Under the pieces are notes generated by a model. It saw only the letters and a program-made list of their open reading frames with translations, made no database searches and was not told where the DNA came from. The translations under genes and the position numbers were made by a program. Positions 1 to 8,439 of a stretch of DNA of 64,000 nucleotides are shown here, piece by piece (within the stretch, counting starts at the first letter, position 1; each line of letters begins with the position of its first letter). Source of the DNA: Anabaena catenula FACHB-362 (GTDB lineage: Bacteria > Cyanobacteriota > Cyanobacteriia > Cyanobacteriales > Nostocaceae); assembly GCF_014698735.1 (NCBI RefSeq), contig NZ_JACJTQ010000015.1, positions 1-64,000 of the forward strand, in the 5' to 3' direction.

Positions 1-68
1 GGAATCTGTTTACTTCTGTTATCCGTGAGCATATTTTTGCCAACATTGGCAAGGATGCCATTATTTAG
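1..68 (+). CDS. possible 3' end of an unidentified CDS cut by the window edge
   Basis: Reading from base 3, one frame stays open for 21 codons to a TAG at 66-68 and ends in ...REHIFANIGKDAII, which has ordinary protein composition. The rest lies outside the window. I do not recognise it, and an open stretch this short could be chance. Confidence 0.3.
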   Translation, partial: NLFTSVIREHIFANIGKDAII

Positions 69-94
69 AATACATAGATGATCTTTTTTGTCAA

Positions 95-106
95 TGCGTA
101 AGTCCT
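95..106. repeat. solo terminal-repeat remnant of the AGGACTTACGC MITE family
   Basis: The string ATGCGTAAGTCCT matches the right terminal inverted repeat of the complete elements at 1611-1743, 4175-4305 and 27429-27520. No partner end is visible nearby, so this is probably a decayed end or chance similarity. Confidence 0.35.
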
Positions 107-284
107 AACTACTAAAGTTTTGTTGCAACTCTTAATGTTTTATTTGCCATTTTCCCGGCAACACCTTGGTAGACTGAATTTTATACATAATGTAATTATT
201 GTCCTTAGCTGCACCTTGTGAGAACATAAGCTTTGGCTCTCTGGTGTACTCAAAAATAAGAAAAACATTCATGGCAGTCAAAAA

Positions 285-1361
285 ATGGTAGATTCTCTAA
301 AAAAACCAGGCTTTGAGGAAATGCGTCCTGGGGTTAAAGTCCCCTCAAAAGAAAGCCTCTTAACACCCCGCTTTTACACAACAGATTTTGATGAAATGGC
401 GCGGATGGACATTTCCGTCAACGAAGACGAGTTAAGAGCCATCCTGGAAGAATTTCGTGTTGACTACAACCGCCATCACTTTGTCCGAGATGGTGAGTTT
501 GAGCAATCCTGGGATCATATTGATGGGGAAACTCGCCAATTGTTCGTTGAATTTCTCGAACGCTCCTGTACAGCAGAGTTCTCCGGCTTTTTGCTCTACA
601 AAGAACTCGGCCGTCGCTTGAAGGATAAAAGCCCTCTATTAGCTGAGTGCTTTAACCTGATGTCACGGGATGAAGCGCGTCATGCTGGTTTTTTAAACAA
701 AGCCATGTCAGACTTTAATCTATCCCTAGATTTAGGTTTTCTGACTAAGAGTCGCAGTTACACCTTCTTTAAGCCCAAATTCATCTTCTATGCTACTTAT
801 CTTTCTGAGAAGATAGGTTATTGGCGCTATATCACCATTTATCGCCATTTAGAACAACATCCTGAAGACCGGATTTACCCAATTTTCCGCTTCTTTGAAA
901 ATTGGTGTCAGGATGAAAACCGCCACGGTGATTTCTTTGATGCCATCATGAGAGCGCAGCCACAGATGCTGAATGACTGGAGAGCTAAACTATGGAGTCG
1001 GTTCTTCCTGTTGTCGGTGTTTGCGACAATGTATCTCAATGACATCCAGCGCAAAGATTTTTATGCTTCTCTGGGCTTAGATGCTAGAGAATATGACATC
1101 CATGTGATTAAGAAGACTAATGAAACCGCAGGTAGAGTCTTCCCACTCATGCTCGATGTAGAAAATCCAGAGTTTTATCAGCGTTTGGATGTTTGTGTCA
1201 AAAATAACGAAAAATTGACAGCAATTTCCAACTCCAATACTCCTAAATTCTTGCAATTCTTCCAAAAAGCGCCAATTTACCTTTCTCATGGTTGGCAGTT
1301 ATTGAATTTATACCTGATGAAACCCATTGATGCGGTTTCTGCTCATGGTCAAGCTCGCTAA
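285..1361 (+). CDS. acsF: Mg-protoporphyrin IX monomethyl ester (oxidative) cyclase AcsF
   Basis: Aerobic cyclase that closes the isocyclic E ring of chlorophyll, converting Mg-protoporphyrin IX monomethyl ester to divinyl protochlorophyllide with O2. The 358-residue protein is full length for the family. It is a rubrerythrin-like diiron protein: the iron-binding signatures [10 protein letters not shown] (about residue 128) and [10 protein letters not shown] (about residue 211) are both intact. The start [15 protein letters not shown] matches the usual cyanobacterial AcsF N-terminus; an ATG 15 bases upstream runs straight into a stop. The protein is soluble and membrane-associated in known systems. 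The gene stands alone and is followed by a strong hairpin terminator. Identification is secure. Confidence 0.97.
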   Translation: MVDSLKKPGFEEMRPGVKVPSKESLLTPRFYTTDFDEMARMDISVNEDELRAILEEFRVDYNRHHFVRDGEFEQSWDHIDGETRQLFVEFLERSCTAEFSGFLLYKELGRRLKDKSPLLAECFNLMSRDEARHAGFLNKAMSDFNLSLDLGFLTKSRSYTFFKPKFIFYATYLSEKIGYWRYITIYRHLEQHPEDRIYPIFRFFENWCQDENRHGDFFDAIMRAQPQMLNDWRAKLWSRFFLLSVFATMYLNDIQRKDFYASLGLDAREYDIHVIKKTNETAGRVFPLMLDVENPEFYQRLDVCVKNNEKLTAISNSNTPKFLQFFQKAPIYLSHGWQLLNLYLMKPIDAVSAHGQAR

Positions 1362-1387
1362 TTTAGCGTAGTTTTAGAAAAATTTTG

Positions 1388-1420
1388 GTGGTTCTGTGAT
1401 GTACAGAGCCACTTTTTTTG
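1388..1420 (+). terminator. Rho-independent terminator of acsF
   Basis: Ten-base arms (1388-1397 and 1403-1412, one G-T pair) enclose a 5-base loop and are followed by seven T, 27 bases after the acsF stop. Confidence 0.85.
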
Positions 1421-1494
1421 TTTTAATCAGTATATTTAGGGAGCAAATTACAGAAAGTCAGCGTCAGCAGTAGTATACCAATCCTAAATTCTTT

Positions 1495-1600
1495 TCTCGT
1501 TCTCTCTGTATGGGAATGAAGTTTAGAAGGCTCTACCTTAACGTGATAGTAGAGTCAGAGCCTCTGTGATAGCATTCCCAGTCAGAGACTAGGAACGAGA
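1495..1600. repeat. dispersed ~106-bp palindromic repeat (TCTCGTTC...GGAACGAGA)
   Basis: The ends are complementary (TCTCGTTC and GGAACGAGA) and the middle contains GGCTCTACC...GTAGAG...AGAGCCTCT. The same architecture recurs at 50732-50844 and 50924-51036, with a half copy at 60038-60082. This copy is the most diverged. It has no coding capacity. Confidence 0.75.
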
Positions 1601-1610
1601 TCACAAATTC

Positions 1611-1743
1611 AGGACTTACGCAAAATCATGAAGAAACGAACCGCGAAGGCGCGTTCGCGAAGCGTTCCGAAGGAAAGGACACGTTCGCGGAGCGTGCCGA
1701 AGGCATAGGAAGAAGGGTTTTAGAGAGTTCTTGCGTAAGTCCT
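1611..1743. mobile_element. MITE-like element 1 (133 bp)
   Basis: Perfect 13-base terminal inverted repeats, AGGACTTACGCAA at 1611-1623 and its complement at 1731-1743, extend with slight mismatch into flanking AATTTC. The interior is GC-rich and contains GCGTTCGCG/CGTTCGCGGAGCG motifs. It shares interior sequence with the element at 4175-4305. No transposase is encoded, so it is presumably non-autonomous. Confidence 0.75.
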
Positions 1744-1785
1744 GAAATTAAACAAATAGCAGTTCCATATAGCAAGTAAAAATTT

Positions 1786-3201
1786 ATGTATAATTCTATA
1801 TACAAAGTTTTTAGGAGTAAATTGCCACTCCTGTTGACTTTTTCCCTATTTACTAACTTTGTACCTGCCTCTGCTACCGTTTTATGTCCAGCAAACCCCT
1901 CTGAAAAAGACTATAAAATAGCTAACCGCTATGACAGAGATGGAGATAGAGGAAGCAATGGACGCTCTGGTAGAGATGGTCGCAGTGGTCAAAATCAAAC
2001 TATATCTGCTGATGGTACACCTGTAAATCTTGATTTGTCGGGTCAAGATGGTGAAGACGGGGAAGACGGAGAACGTGGTTCTCGACCTCGCTGTAGAGAA
2101 GAACTTGAAAACGTTAACTACAACATCAATGCACCAGATGGTGGTGTTGGTGGTGCTGGTGGTAAAGGTGGAGATGGGGGTAATGGTGGCTCTGTCACCG
2201 TCTATTACAGCAATTTGGCAGATTTAAAGAAAATTTTTGTTCGCGCTGTTGGGGGACAAGGTGGACGCGGTGGACAAGGTGGTAGAGGGACAGCAGGTTG
2301 TAACTGTCGTCGCAGGAGTTGGGAAATAAAAACCTGCACAGGAACTCCCGGTAGTCCTAATCATAAGTGTACTAATAAAGTTTACAGATGTTACAACGGC
2401 AGCGATGGACTTAATGGTAGTTATGGTCAGGACGGTAGGCCAGGACGCTTAGGAAGTTTAAGTCTAATTAACAGCAAAGAACCTTTGACGGATGATACAC
2501 CAACTTTAAAATTAGCAATTGGTGAATTAGCAAATAAACAGTTTAACCTCTCCAAAAATAAATGGCAGCAGCGACAAGGAGCAAATTCTCTGTTAGCCGT
2601 TGGTTCTGTAATTGCTGATGAATATCGAGAGTTTGAAAAGCGGCTAGAAGGAACTTTTAAATTAATTTGGCAAGAAAAACAACCCATTACCAGCTTTGCT
2701 AATCTAACTGCAACATTAAATTTAAATGACAGTGAACAAGTAGAAGTTTCTTTTCCTGAAGATTTATGGGTTGATAGTAGTACCAAGAGTCAGGGGAAAT
2801 TAACAGAGTTTACTGTTAATTATGCGATTCCTAAAAAAGAGGTGACGCGGTTAGCAGTAGCTGAGTTTGTAGATGCGGGACAAAACCTCAATTTGAAAAT
2901 TGTTGATTTAGCTGCAAAATCTGATTTAATTAATACTCAATTTCGGGTTAAATATCGGGCAAGAGATAATTTTTCTGGTTCTTTTGACTACCAAACTTTT
3001 TATGAAGGGGAAATTCCAGCAACACTTATCACTCGTGATTATAACCGTTTTACCCTGGCTTTAGGTAAGCTCAAAATTCCTAGGGAGGCGCTGCAATCGG
3101 GTACAAATGTGGATATTCAATTAGTGGCAATTCGTTCTTTAGGGGGACGTTCTGCACAACAAACTCTTAATTGGCAAGGTGCAATTCGTAGGGCTAAATA
3201 A
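1786..3201 (+). CDS. secreted collagen-like Gly-X-Y repeat protein
   Basis: The protein has 471 residues. A hydrophobic N-terminus (about residues 11-30, ending near VPASATVLC) looks like a signal peptide or lipoprotein-type leader. Residues about 50-230 are glycine-rich and collagen-like: GRSGRDGRSG, GQDGEDGEDGERG, GGVGGAGGKGGDGG, GGQGGRGGQGGRG and GSDGLNGSYGQDGRPGRLG. They are interrupted by a cysteine-rich insert (CNCRRRSW ... CTGTPG ... CTNKVYRC). The remaining ~240 residues are not repetitive and look beta-rich. The likely site is periplasm, outer membrane or sheath; the function is not recognised. The gene stands alone, directly after MITE-like element 1. The ATG at 1786 is the first in frame. 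Confidence 0.8.
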   Translation: MYNSIYKVFRSKLPLLLTFSLFTNFVPASATVLCPANPSEKDYKIANRYDRDGDRGSNGRSGRDGRSGQNQTISADGTPVNLDLSGQDGEDGEDGERGSRPRCREELENVNYNINAPDGGVGGAGGKGGDGGNGGSVTVYYSNLADLKKIFVRAVGGQGGRGGQGGRGTAGCNCRRRSWEIKTCTGTPGSPNHKCTNKVYRCYNGSDGLNGSYGQDGRPGRLGSLSLINSKEPLTDDTPTLKLAIGELANKQFNLSKNKWQQRQGANSLLAVGSVIADEYREFEKRLEGTFKLIWQEKQPITSFANLTATLNLNDSEQVEVSFPEDLWVDSSTKSQGKLTEFTVNYAIPKKEVTRLAVAEFVDAGQNLNLKIVDLAAKSDLINTQFRVKYRARDNFSGSFDYQTFYEGEIPATLITRDYNRFTLALGKLKIPREALQSGTNVDIQLVAIRSLGGRSAQQTLNWQGAIRRAK

Positions 3202-3228
3202 TTGCTAACAATTTCATGTTTGATTTGT

Positions 3229-3807
3229 TTAGGATGATTGTTTTTTCCCTTTATCTGTAACCATTTGGGAGAGAATATAACCTGTAAAATCCAGCAACTG
3301 ATCCAACAAAACGCCAATAATAGCGATATAGAGTATGGACTCAAGAATGTATTTAGAGTTGCTAGTTTTATAAGCATTCCAAGCCAGAAAGCCCAGCCCT
3401 TTTGAGCCAATGAGCATTTCTGTGGCAATGACTGTAAACCAAGCTATCCAAAGGCCGATTCTCAAAGCTTTAAATACATGATGGATAGCTACACGAAAGT
3501 TATTATCTTGTTGGCGAAATTGTTGGATACCTGTTGCTGTTTCAATGATAATTGACCAGAAGACACCAAAAAAAACAACAAACACAGCGGAAGCTTCTTT
3601 CTCTTTAAATACGATGAGAGCCAGGGGTAAAAATGCTATAGCAGGTATGCTGTTGGGTATTTGAAATATCCGCGTAAATAGCTGATAAACTATACGATTA
3701 ATACCAATAACAAAACCGATAAACAGACCCAGAACAGCGGCTGGAATATAACCTACAAATAACAATTGTAGGCTTGCTAAAACGTCTAAAAATATGCTAT
3801 TTTCCAT
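3229..3807 (-). CDS. ABC transporter permease, NitT/TauT/SsuC-like, shortened in the EAA loop
   Basis: Hydrophobic protein with several membrane spans resembling BPD_transp_1 permeases of the nitrate/taurine/sulfonate type (IPNSIPAIAFLPLALIVF; ALRIGLWIAWFTVIATEMLIG; GLGFLAWNA). In that family a ~20-residue cytoplasmic EAA loop precedes the ALRIG segment and docks the ATPase. Here DNNFRVAIHH runs almost directly into VFKALRIG, so most of the loop seems absent. No ATPase or binding-protein gene is nearby. The ATG at 3807 gives 192 residues; a TTG at 3858 would give 209. It could be a non-functional relic. Confidence 0.65.
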   Translation of the reverse strand: MENSIFLDVLASLQLLFVGYIPAAVLGLFIGFVIGINRIVYQLFTRIFQIPNSIPAIAFLPLALIVFKEKEASAVFVVFFGVFWSIIIETATGIQQFRQQDNNFRVAIHHVFKALRIGLWIAWFTVIATEMLIGSKGLGFLAWNAYKTSNSKYILESILYIAIIGVLLDQLLDFTGYILSQMVTDKGKKQSS

Positions 3808-4355
3808 TCCTGAGTTACTATTTGAAACGTCTGGAAATACTAGAGCAATAATACTCAATAGCTGCGGAAAGGAAAACTAAAAAGCAGATGAGAGATACTA
3901 ACTAAAATTTATCATTAAAGAAAAATTTAATAAAAAAAATAAATAATATTTCAATAATTCAATGTCATGAAAATAATACAAACGTAAATCTGTACCTGAT
4001 TTAACAAAATTATGTAAAAGCAATTATCAATAATATAGCAATCCTAATTCATGCATAAAAACCAGTCTTTATTTACTCTGTATCCTTTGCATCTCTGCGG
4101 TTAGTTAAACATTAGTTAAACAAAAATAATTTCCACACACAAAATAGAATAGCTATATGTACATTAGCAAATATGACTTACGCAAAAGTAAGGAAAAAAT
4201 GAACCGCAAAGACGCGTTCGCGGTAGCGTTGCGAAGCAAAGAGCGCGTTCGCATAGCGTCTCGAAGAGAAGGAAAGAGGGTTTAGAGAAATTTTGCGTAA
4301 GTCCTGTCAAATATGAAATTCTCTCATTGAGATTTCATCCTTTATATTTTTGGAA
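3808..4355. other. AT-rich intergenic region
   Basis: No convincing ORF. It holds the MITE-like element at 4175-4305; the rest is AT-rich, with a decayed CTGTATCCTTTGCATCTCTG string common in cyanobacterial spacers. Confidence 0.6.
4175..4305. mobile_element. MITE-like element 2 (~131 bp)
   Basis: The ends GACTTACGCAAAA and TTTTGCGTAAGTC are inverted repeats, and the interior resembles element 1 (GAACCGCAAAGACGCGTTCGCG). The 9-mer CAAATATGA occurs at 4168-4176 and again at 4308-4316, which looks like a target-site duplication, though it slightly overlaps the left end. Confidence 0.75.
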
Positions 4356-4919
4356 TTACTTCCCTAAATTACGTTTCATTTGTTCCAACTCGTCTTGAGT
4401 TTCCCAACGCTGAAATGTATTTTCTAAATCGTCGAAACTATTAGGTGGAGTTTGCCAAGCATTGGTTTCTAAACGCTGCTGAGTTTGAGTTTTTGCACGC
4501 ACTGTCTGTGCTTCGGTGGCTTTAGCTTGCACTTCTTGACGACGCTGCTGAATTTTGCGTAGAAGTTCCTGAGATTGGATAATGCGTTCTTTTAAACCCT
4601 GCATTTGTCCCCAACGCTGATTTCCTTCTCGCAGAAGTGTGTCTTCTCTATCTTGTGCTGCTGAGGCTAAATCCTGTCTACCTGCGGCTTTAGCCTTTTG
4701 TATACGAATGTGCCAACGTTGGATTTCTTGGGCTGTGGAGAGAATGTCATCTTGCGATCGCTTCTCCTGTAATTGTAACTCAGCTATCAACTTTAAAGTA
4801 TCTTCTTCTTGCTCTCGCAGCTGTTCTAACAGCATTTCTAATTCCAAATGTGGATTATTACGCAAGAATTCTTCTAAACGTTCTTCTAAAAACCGACTTA
4901 AATCATCAAATAAGCCCAC
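4356..4919 (-). CDS. TIGR04376-type coiled-coil protein
   Basis: Cyanobacterial protein of unknown role. The 187 residues are almost entirely charged and helical, predicted as a long coiled coil rich in Q, E, R and K (EEFLRNNPHLELEMLLEQL; QEIQRWHIRIQKAKAAGR). It is PspA/IM30-like in character, but I do not assign that function. The GTG at 4919 is preferred because GGAG lies 8 bases upstream and VGLFDDLSRFLEERLEEF is how family members begin. The in-frame ATG at 4994 would add 25 atypical residues. No operon partner is evident. Confidence 0.75.
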   Translation of the reverse strand: MGLFDDLSRFLEERLEEFLRNNPHLELEMLLEQLREQEEDTLKLIAELQLQEKRSQDDILSTAQEIQRWHIRIQKAKAAGRQDLASAAQDREDTLLREGNQRWGQMQGLKERIIQSQELLRKIQQRRQEVQAKATEAQTVRAKTQTQQRLETNAWQTPPNSFDDLENTFQRWETQDELEQMKRNLGK

Positions 4920-5237
4920 TGTAAAAACTCCAAATGTCGGGTGTGTAACTATTTTATTGTAGTAAATTCTCTTGGCTGTTTGCATGATCAGCAACTCCTG
5001 TTTTAATACCGTCTAAATTTAAGGTTGATTTGATACAAATCGATAGAGGCATAGACGCAGAGATTCATTTGTAGCTTTATATTAAGTTGTGAAAATTTGT
5101 ATCATCTTTATATAAATTTCATAAAATTTATATTTTCTACCTATGGTTAGCAAGGGTGTGAGATTGTGCAGTATCATACAATCCATTTTGATCTTAATTA
5201 TTAATATAGAATTAGAGATAATAGCGGTGATTGAGAT

Positions 5238-5432
5238 ATGCGATATCAAGTCAAGTTAAATAAAATAGATAAAGTCTATGCTATCTGGTGTCCTGCTTTA
5301 CCTGGATGTTGGACAGTTGGAGAAACGGAACAAGAGGCTTTAGATAAGATGAAATATGCTATTCAAGCTTACTTAGAAACTGCTGATGAAGTTAGTAAAA
5401 ATTCAGAATTTTATTATGTAGAAGTTAGATAA
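5238..5432 (+). CDS. orphan HicB-like antitoxin domain protein
   Basis: This 64-residue protein has the HicB N-terminal fold pattern: a strand, LPGCWTVGETEQEALDKM, then a helix AIQAYLETADE. HicB proteins neutralise the HicA mRNA interferase and repress the operon. No HicA-like ORF is found on either side, so it is either an orphan or acts with a distant toxin. Members of this short subgroup often lack a DNA-binding tail, as here. The Shine-Dalgarno sequence is weak. Confidence 0.75.
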   Translation: MRYQVKLNKIDKVYAIWCPALPGCWTVGETEQEALDKMKYAIQAYLETADEVSKNSEFYYVEVR

Positions 5433-5474
5433 TACTAATTCGCAAAAATACGCATTAATCAATTCGATAATTAC

Positions 5475-6296
5475 CTAAAGTGGTGTCACCCAATAGGTAA
5501 TACCGTTAACAGTTTTATTCCTCAACCCAAACTTAGGTAAATCCTCTTCATTCCAACCAAGATAAGTCCAATGAGGAAGATCATTTTCGACAGTCTGAAA
5601 CCAACCATTTTGATTTAATGCTTGTCTCTGTGCTTGATTAGATACTCGTAAATCAATCGCTAATCCCCAGAGATGTTGTGAAGTTCCTGGGGGTGCAACT
5701 GTACCCAGAATTTTTGTTTCTTTACCTTGTTGTACTTGTGATAAAGTTTGACTATTAGTGTATTTTTGCCAAAATCTTAAATTGGTAGCAAAACTGCGAG
5801 TACAATCACCAGAATATCCAGATTTAAGAGGAATCTTTTGCAAATATCTAGCTTTATTAAAAGCTTCAGCAGCAACTTTTTGTAAATAACATTCTGTAGT
5901 CCCTTCTACTAAATCTACTCGCAGATTACCCTGATATTCTTGGGTTTGTTGTTCGTTGTCTAAGATAACTTTTGGTGGTAGTTTAATTTCTGGTTCTTGA
6001 TTTATAAATACTGTACCGTAAGCACGCAGGATGATATATTCAAACGTATTAGGTTGGGGAAGATTTACTATTTGGTGGGTAATTGTAGCCAGAAACCGCT
6101 GTTGTTCGTCTAATTGCTGATTGGGAATAAATGGTGTTGATGGTATTGTATTGACATTATTTATTACTGCCGTATTTTCTAATGATTTATAGTAGTTAAT
6201 GTCACTACTGCCAACTAGAGTAAAAAATATGAAGGTAATGATGGTAATAAAAGTTATCTTTCTTAAACGGCGTTTTAGTTTGGAATGACGTTTCAT
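5475..6296 (-). CDS. M15-type (VanY-like) D-Ala-D-Ala carboxypeptidase family protein, membrane-anchored
   Basis: The 273-residue protein starts with a basic stretch and one hydrophobic segment (ITFITIITFIFFTLVG), likely an uncleaved anchor with the catalytic part outside the membrane. The C-terminal half carries the M15 zinc site: SQHLWGLAIDLR supplies His and Asp, and LPHWTYLGW the second His. This subgroup trims peptidoglycan stem peptides. The ATG at 6296 is chosen over an upstream TTG at 6314. The gene is divergent from the restriction-modification pair. Substrate is inferred from family only. Confidence 0.8.
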   Translation of the reverse strand: MKRHSKLKRRLRKITFITIITFIFFTLVGSSDINYYKSLENTAVINNVNTIPSTPFIPNQQLDEQQRFLATITHQIVNLPQPNTFEYIILRAYGTVFINQEPEIKLPPKVILDNEQQTQEYQGNLRVDLVEGTTECYLQKVAAEAFNKARYLQKIPLKSGYSGDCTRSFATNLRFWQKYTNSQTLSQVQQGKETKILGTVAPPGTSQHLWGLAIDLRVSNQAQRQALNQNGWFQTVENDLPHWTYLGWNEEDLPKFGLRNKTVNGITYWVTPL

Positions 6297-6543
6297 TAAA
6301 AAAATGATTGACAACTTGGTTTTAATTATATTACAGATTTTCAGGAATACTTAAAAACTGTATAAATAAGTATTTTACTCTTCTGTCTCAATGTTTAATA
6401 ACAATACTGAATATCCATATTAGTTCTCATCACTAAGGTGGAATTTACCCAGATATGACCTGAATAATACCCATAATAAGTGTCAATATCATATATAATA
6501 TGTTAGTTAACATACTTATAACCAAATATTGCAGACTGTATAA

Positions 6544-7716
6544 ATGGCAACAAATCGATTAACCGCTATAGAGTTATTTGCTGGTATTGGTGGTTTCCGT
6601 CTGGGTTTAGAAAATGCCAATATCGAAACTATATGGGCAAATGATATCAATGAACTGTGTTGTAAAGTTTATAAAAGTAATTTTGGTAAAGATTCAATTG
6701 TTTTAGGAGATATTAACGAAATTTCTATATCAGATATACCTAATCATAATATTTTAACGGCTGGGTTTCCTTGTCAACCATTTAGTTCTGCTGGGAAAAA
6801 GCTCGGAGTAAGAGATAGAGTTAGGGGAACGTTATTTGAACGCATTGTAGAAATTATAGATGCAAAAAAACCAAAATATTTCTTTTTAGAAAATGTCAAA
6901 AGACTCTTAACAATGGAAAATGGTTATCATTTCCGAGTAATCTTAAATGCGCTATCTGAATTAGATTATTTGATTGAATGGAGAATTATTAGTCCTATTA
7001 GTTTTGGTATTCCTCAAAATAGAGATAGAATTTTGATTTTTGGTACTAAGTTAAATTCTCCAGATATAACTTCTCATCTCTTGGAAAATACCTCTGTTTT
7101 TTTAACCAAAGAAGACTTAATTAATTTAGATAATATATCAATATTAATGGAAAAATATATGTTGCCTCTATCTACGAGTACAGGCACAAATTGTAATTGG
7201 GGAATTGCCTATAAAAATAAGATGTTAACTCAAAATCTGTCTCCATTATCAGATATAAAGCCCAGAAAACAGCTAAAACATATTTTGCAAGATGAAGCAA
7301 TAGTAGATACCCAATTTGATTTCACAAATGATACCTTAGAACGTATTAAGCAAAGTAAGTCAGTGAATCGTTATTGTCAGGGAGTAGAAATATTATATAA
7401 CCAAGAGGGAGGATCAAGACTAGGTTATACAATCTTTGGAATTAATGGTATTGCATCAACATTAACTGCTTCTACATCAAGACACTATGAACGCTATAAA
7501 ATAGGTGAAAAATTTCGCAGATTAACTAATGTTGAATATGCTCGATTAATGGGCTTCCCTGATGATTGGTGTAGAGAAGCAAAAATTTACAATCAATATG
7601 CTTTATTTGGTAATGCCATTGTCCCTGCTTGTGTAGAATGGGTATGTAAAAGAATTGGGGAAAAAAATATTGAATTTCCTAAATCTACTTGGCAGCAATT
7701 AAGTTTGGCTATTTAG
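6544..7716 (+). CDS. DNA (cytosine-5-)-methyltransferase of a type II restriction-modification system
   Basis: The 390-residue C5-methyltransferase has its motifs in order: I (ELFAGIGGFRLGLE), IV with the catalytic Cys (GFPCQPFSSAGKK), VI (FFLENVKRL), VIII (PQNRDRILIFG), IX/X (ARLMGFPDDW; LFGNAIVPACVEWV). The target-recognition region lies at about residues 190-310; the recognised sequence cannot be read from it. The next gene starts 16 bases downstream and looks like the cognate endonuclease, so the pair probably forms one operon. Base composition is distinctly more AT-rich than mnmG downstream, consistent with horizontal acquisition. Confidence 0.93.
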   Translation: MATNRLTAIELFAGIGGFRLGLENANIETIWANDINELCCKVYKSNFGKDSIVLGDINEISISDIPNHNILTAGFPCQPFSSAGKKLGVRDRVRGTLFERIVEIIDAKKPKYFFLENVKRLLTMENGYHFRVILNALSELDYLIEWRIISPISFGIPQNRDRILIFGTKLNSPDITSHLLENTSVFLTKEDLINLDNISILMEKYMLPLSTSTGTNCNWGIAYKNKMLTQNLSPLSDIKPRKQLKHILQDEAIVDTQFDFTNDTLERIKQSKSVNRYCQGVEILYNQEGGSRLGYTIFGINGIASTLTASTSRHYERYKIGEKFRRLTNVEYARLMGFPDDWCREAKIYNQYALFGNAIVPACVEWVCKRIGEKNIEFPKSTWQQLSLAI

Positions 7717-7732
7717 TTGACTTTTGAAAAAT

Positions 7733-8392
7733 ATGGAATTACTAACGCTAGAATCTCTGAAAAAGGCTGCACAGAGTTTTTGTTTAGAACTGGGTGCAAT
7801 ACCAATTCATAATCTCTATGGGGTTACAGATGGTAAAGCCGTAGGAACTTACGTTGAATCTGCTTTTAATCAATATTTATCTACAAGATATGATTACACC
7901 CTTGGTAGTGCAGCATTAGGAATTGATTTCCCTGGCTTAGAAGTTGATTTAAAAGTAACATCAATTCGACAGCCACAGTCTTCATGTCCTTTTCGCAATG
8001 CTAGTCAAAAGGTTTATGGATTAGGTTATAACCTATTAATATTTGCATACGAAAAAATTGATAATCATAGTTCTCGTACTGCTAATTTAAAATTCCAAAA
8101 TGTTGTTTTTGTAGATAAGAAACGTACTGGAGATTATCAAACAAGCTACGGTATAACAGAAATTATACGCCGGAATGGTAATAAGGATGATGTGATAGCT
8201 TTTTTAGAGGAACGGAATTTCCCCCTAGATGAAATTGGTCGGGAAACACTAGCAGAAAGAATTTTAGAGAAACCTCCAGAAATTGGCTATCTGACTATTT
8301 CTAATGCTTTACAATGGCGGTTGCAATACAGCAGGGTTATCCAAGTTTCCACAATAGGAACAACAACAGGGATAGAAAATCTATTAACATAG
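7733..8392 (+). CDS. putative type II restriction endonuclease
   Basis: The 219-residue protein is encoded 16 bases after the methyltransferase. The segment IDFPGLEVDLKVTSIRQPQ fits a PD-(D/E)XK nuclease core (D...(E)xK with strand-flanking hydrophobics). No other domain is recognised. Position next to an orphan-size C5-methyltransferase is the main support. The ATG at 7733 is preferred over a TTG at 7724. I cannot assign the recognition site or isoschizomer family. The gene is as AT-rich as its partner, and the two look like one acquired module. Confidence 0.75.
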   Translation: MELLTLESLKKAAQSFCLELGAIPIHNLYGVTDGKAVGTYVESAFNQYLSTRYDYTLGSAALGIDFPGLEVDLKVTSIRQPQSSCPFRNASQKVYGLGYNLLIFAYEKIDNHSSRTANLKFQNVVFVDKKRTGDYQTSYGITEIIRRNGNKDDVIAFLEERNFPLDEIGRETLAERILEKPPEIGYLTISNALQWRLQYSRVIQVSTIGTTTGIENLLT

Positions 8393-8439
8393 ATTGTAAC
8401 TAGCCTTTTTAATTATTAATTATTAATTCTTAATTACTT

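Noticed and set aside
5100-5237. Possible HicA before the orphan HicB
   Set aside because: No frame shows a HicA-like strand-helix pattern or its conserved His.
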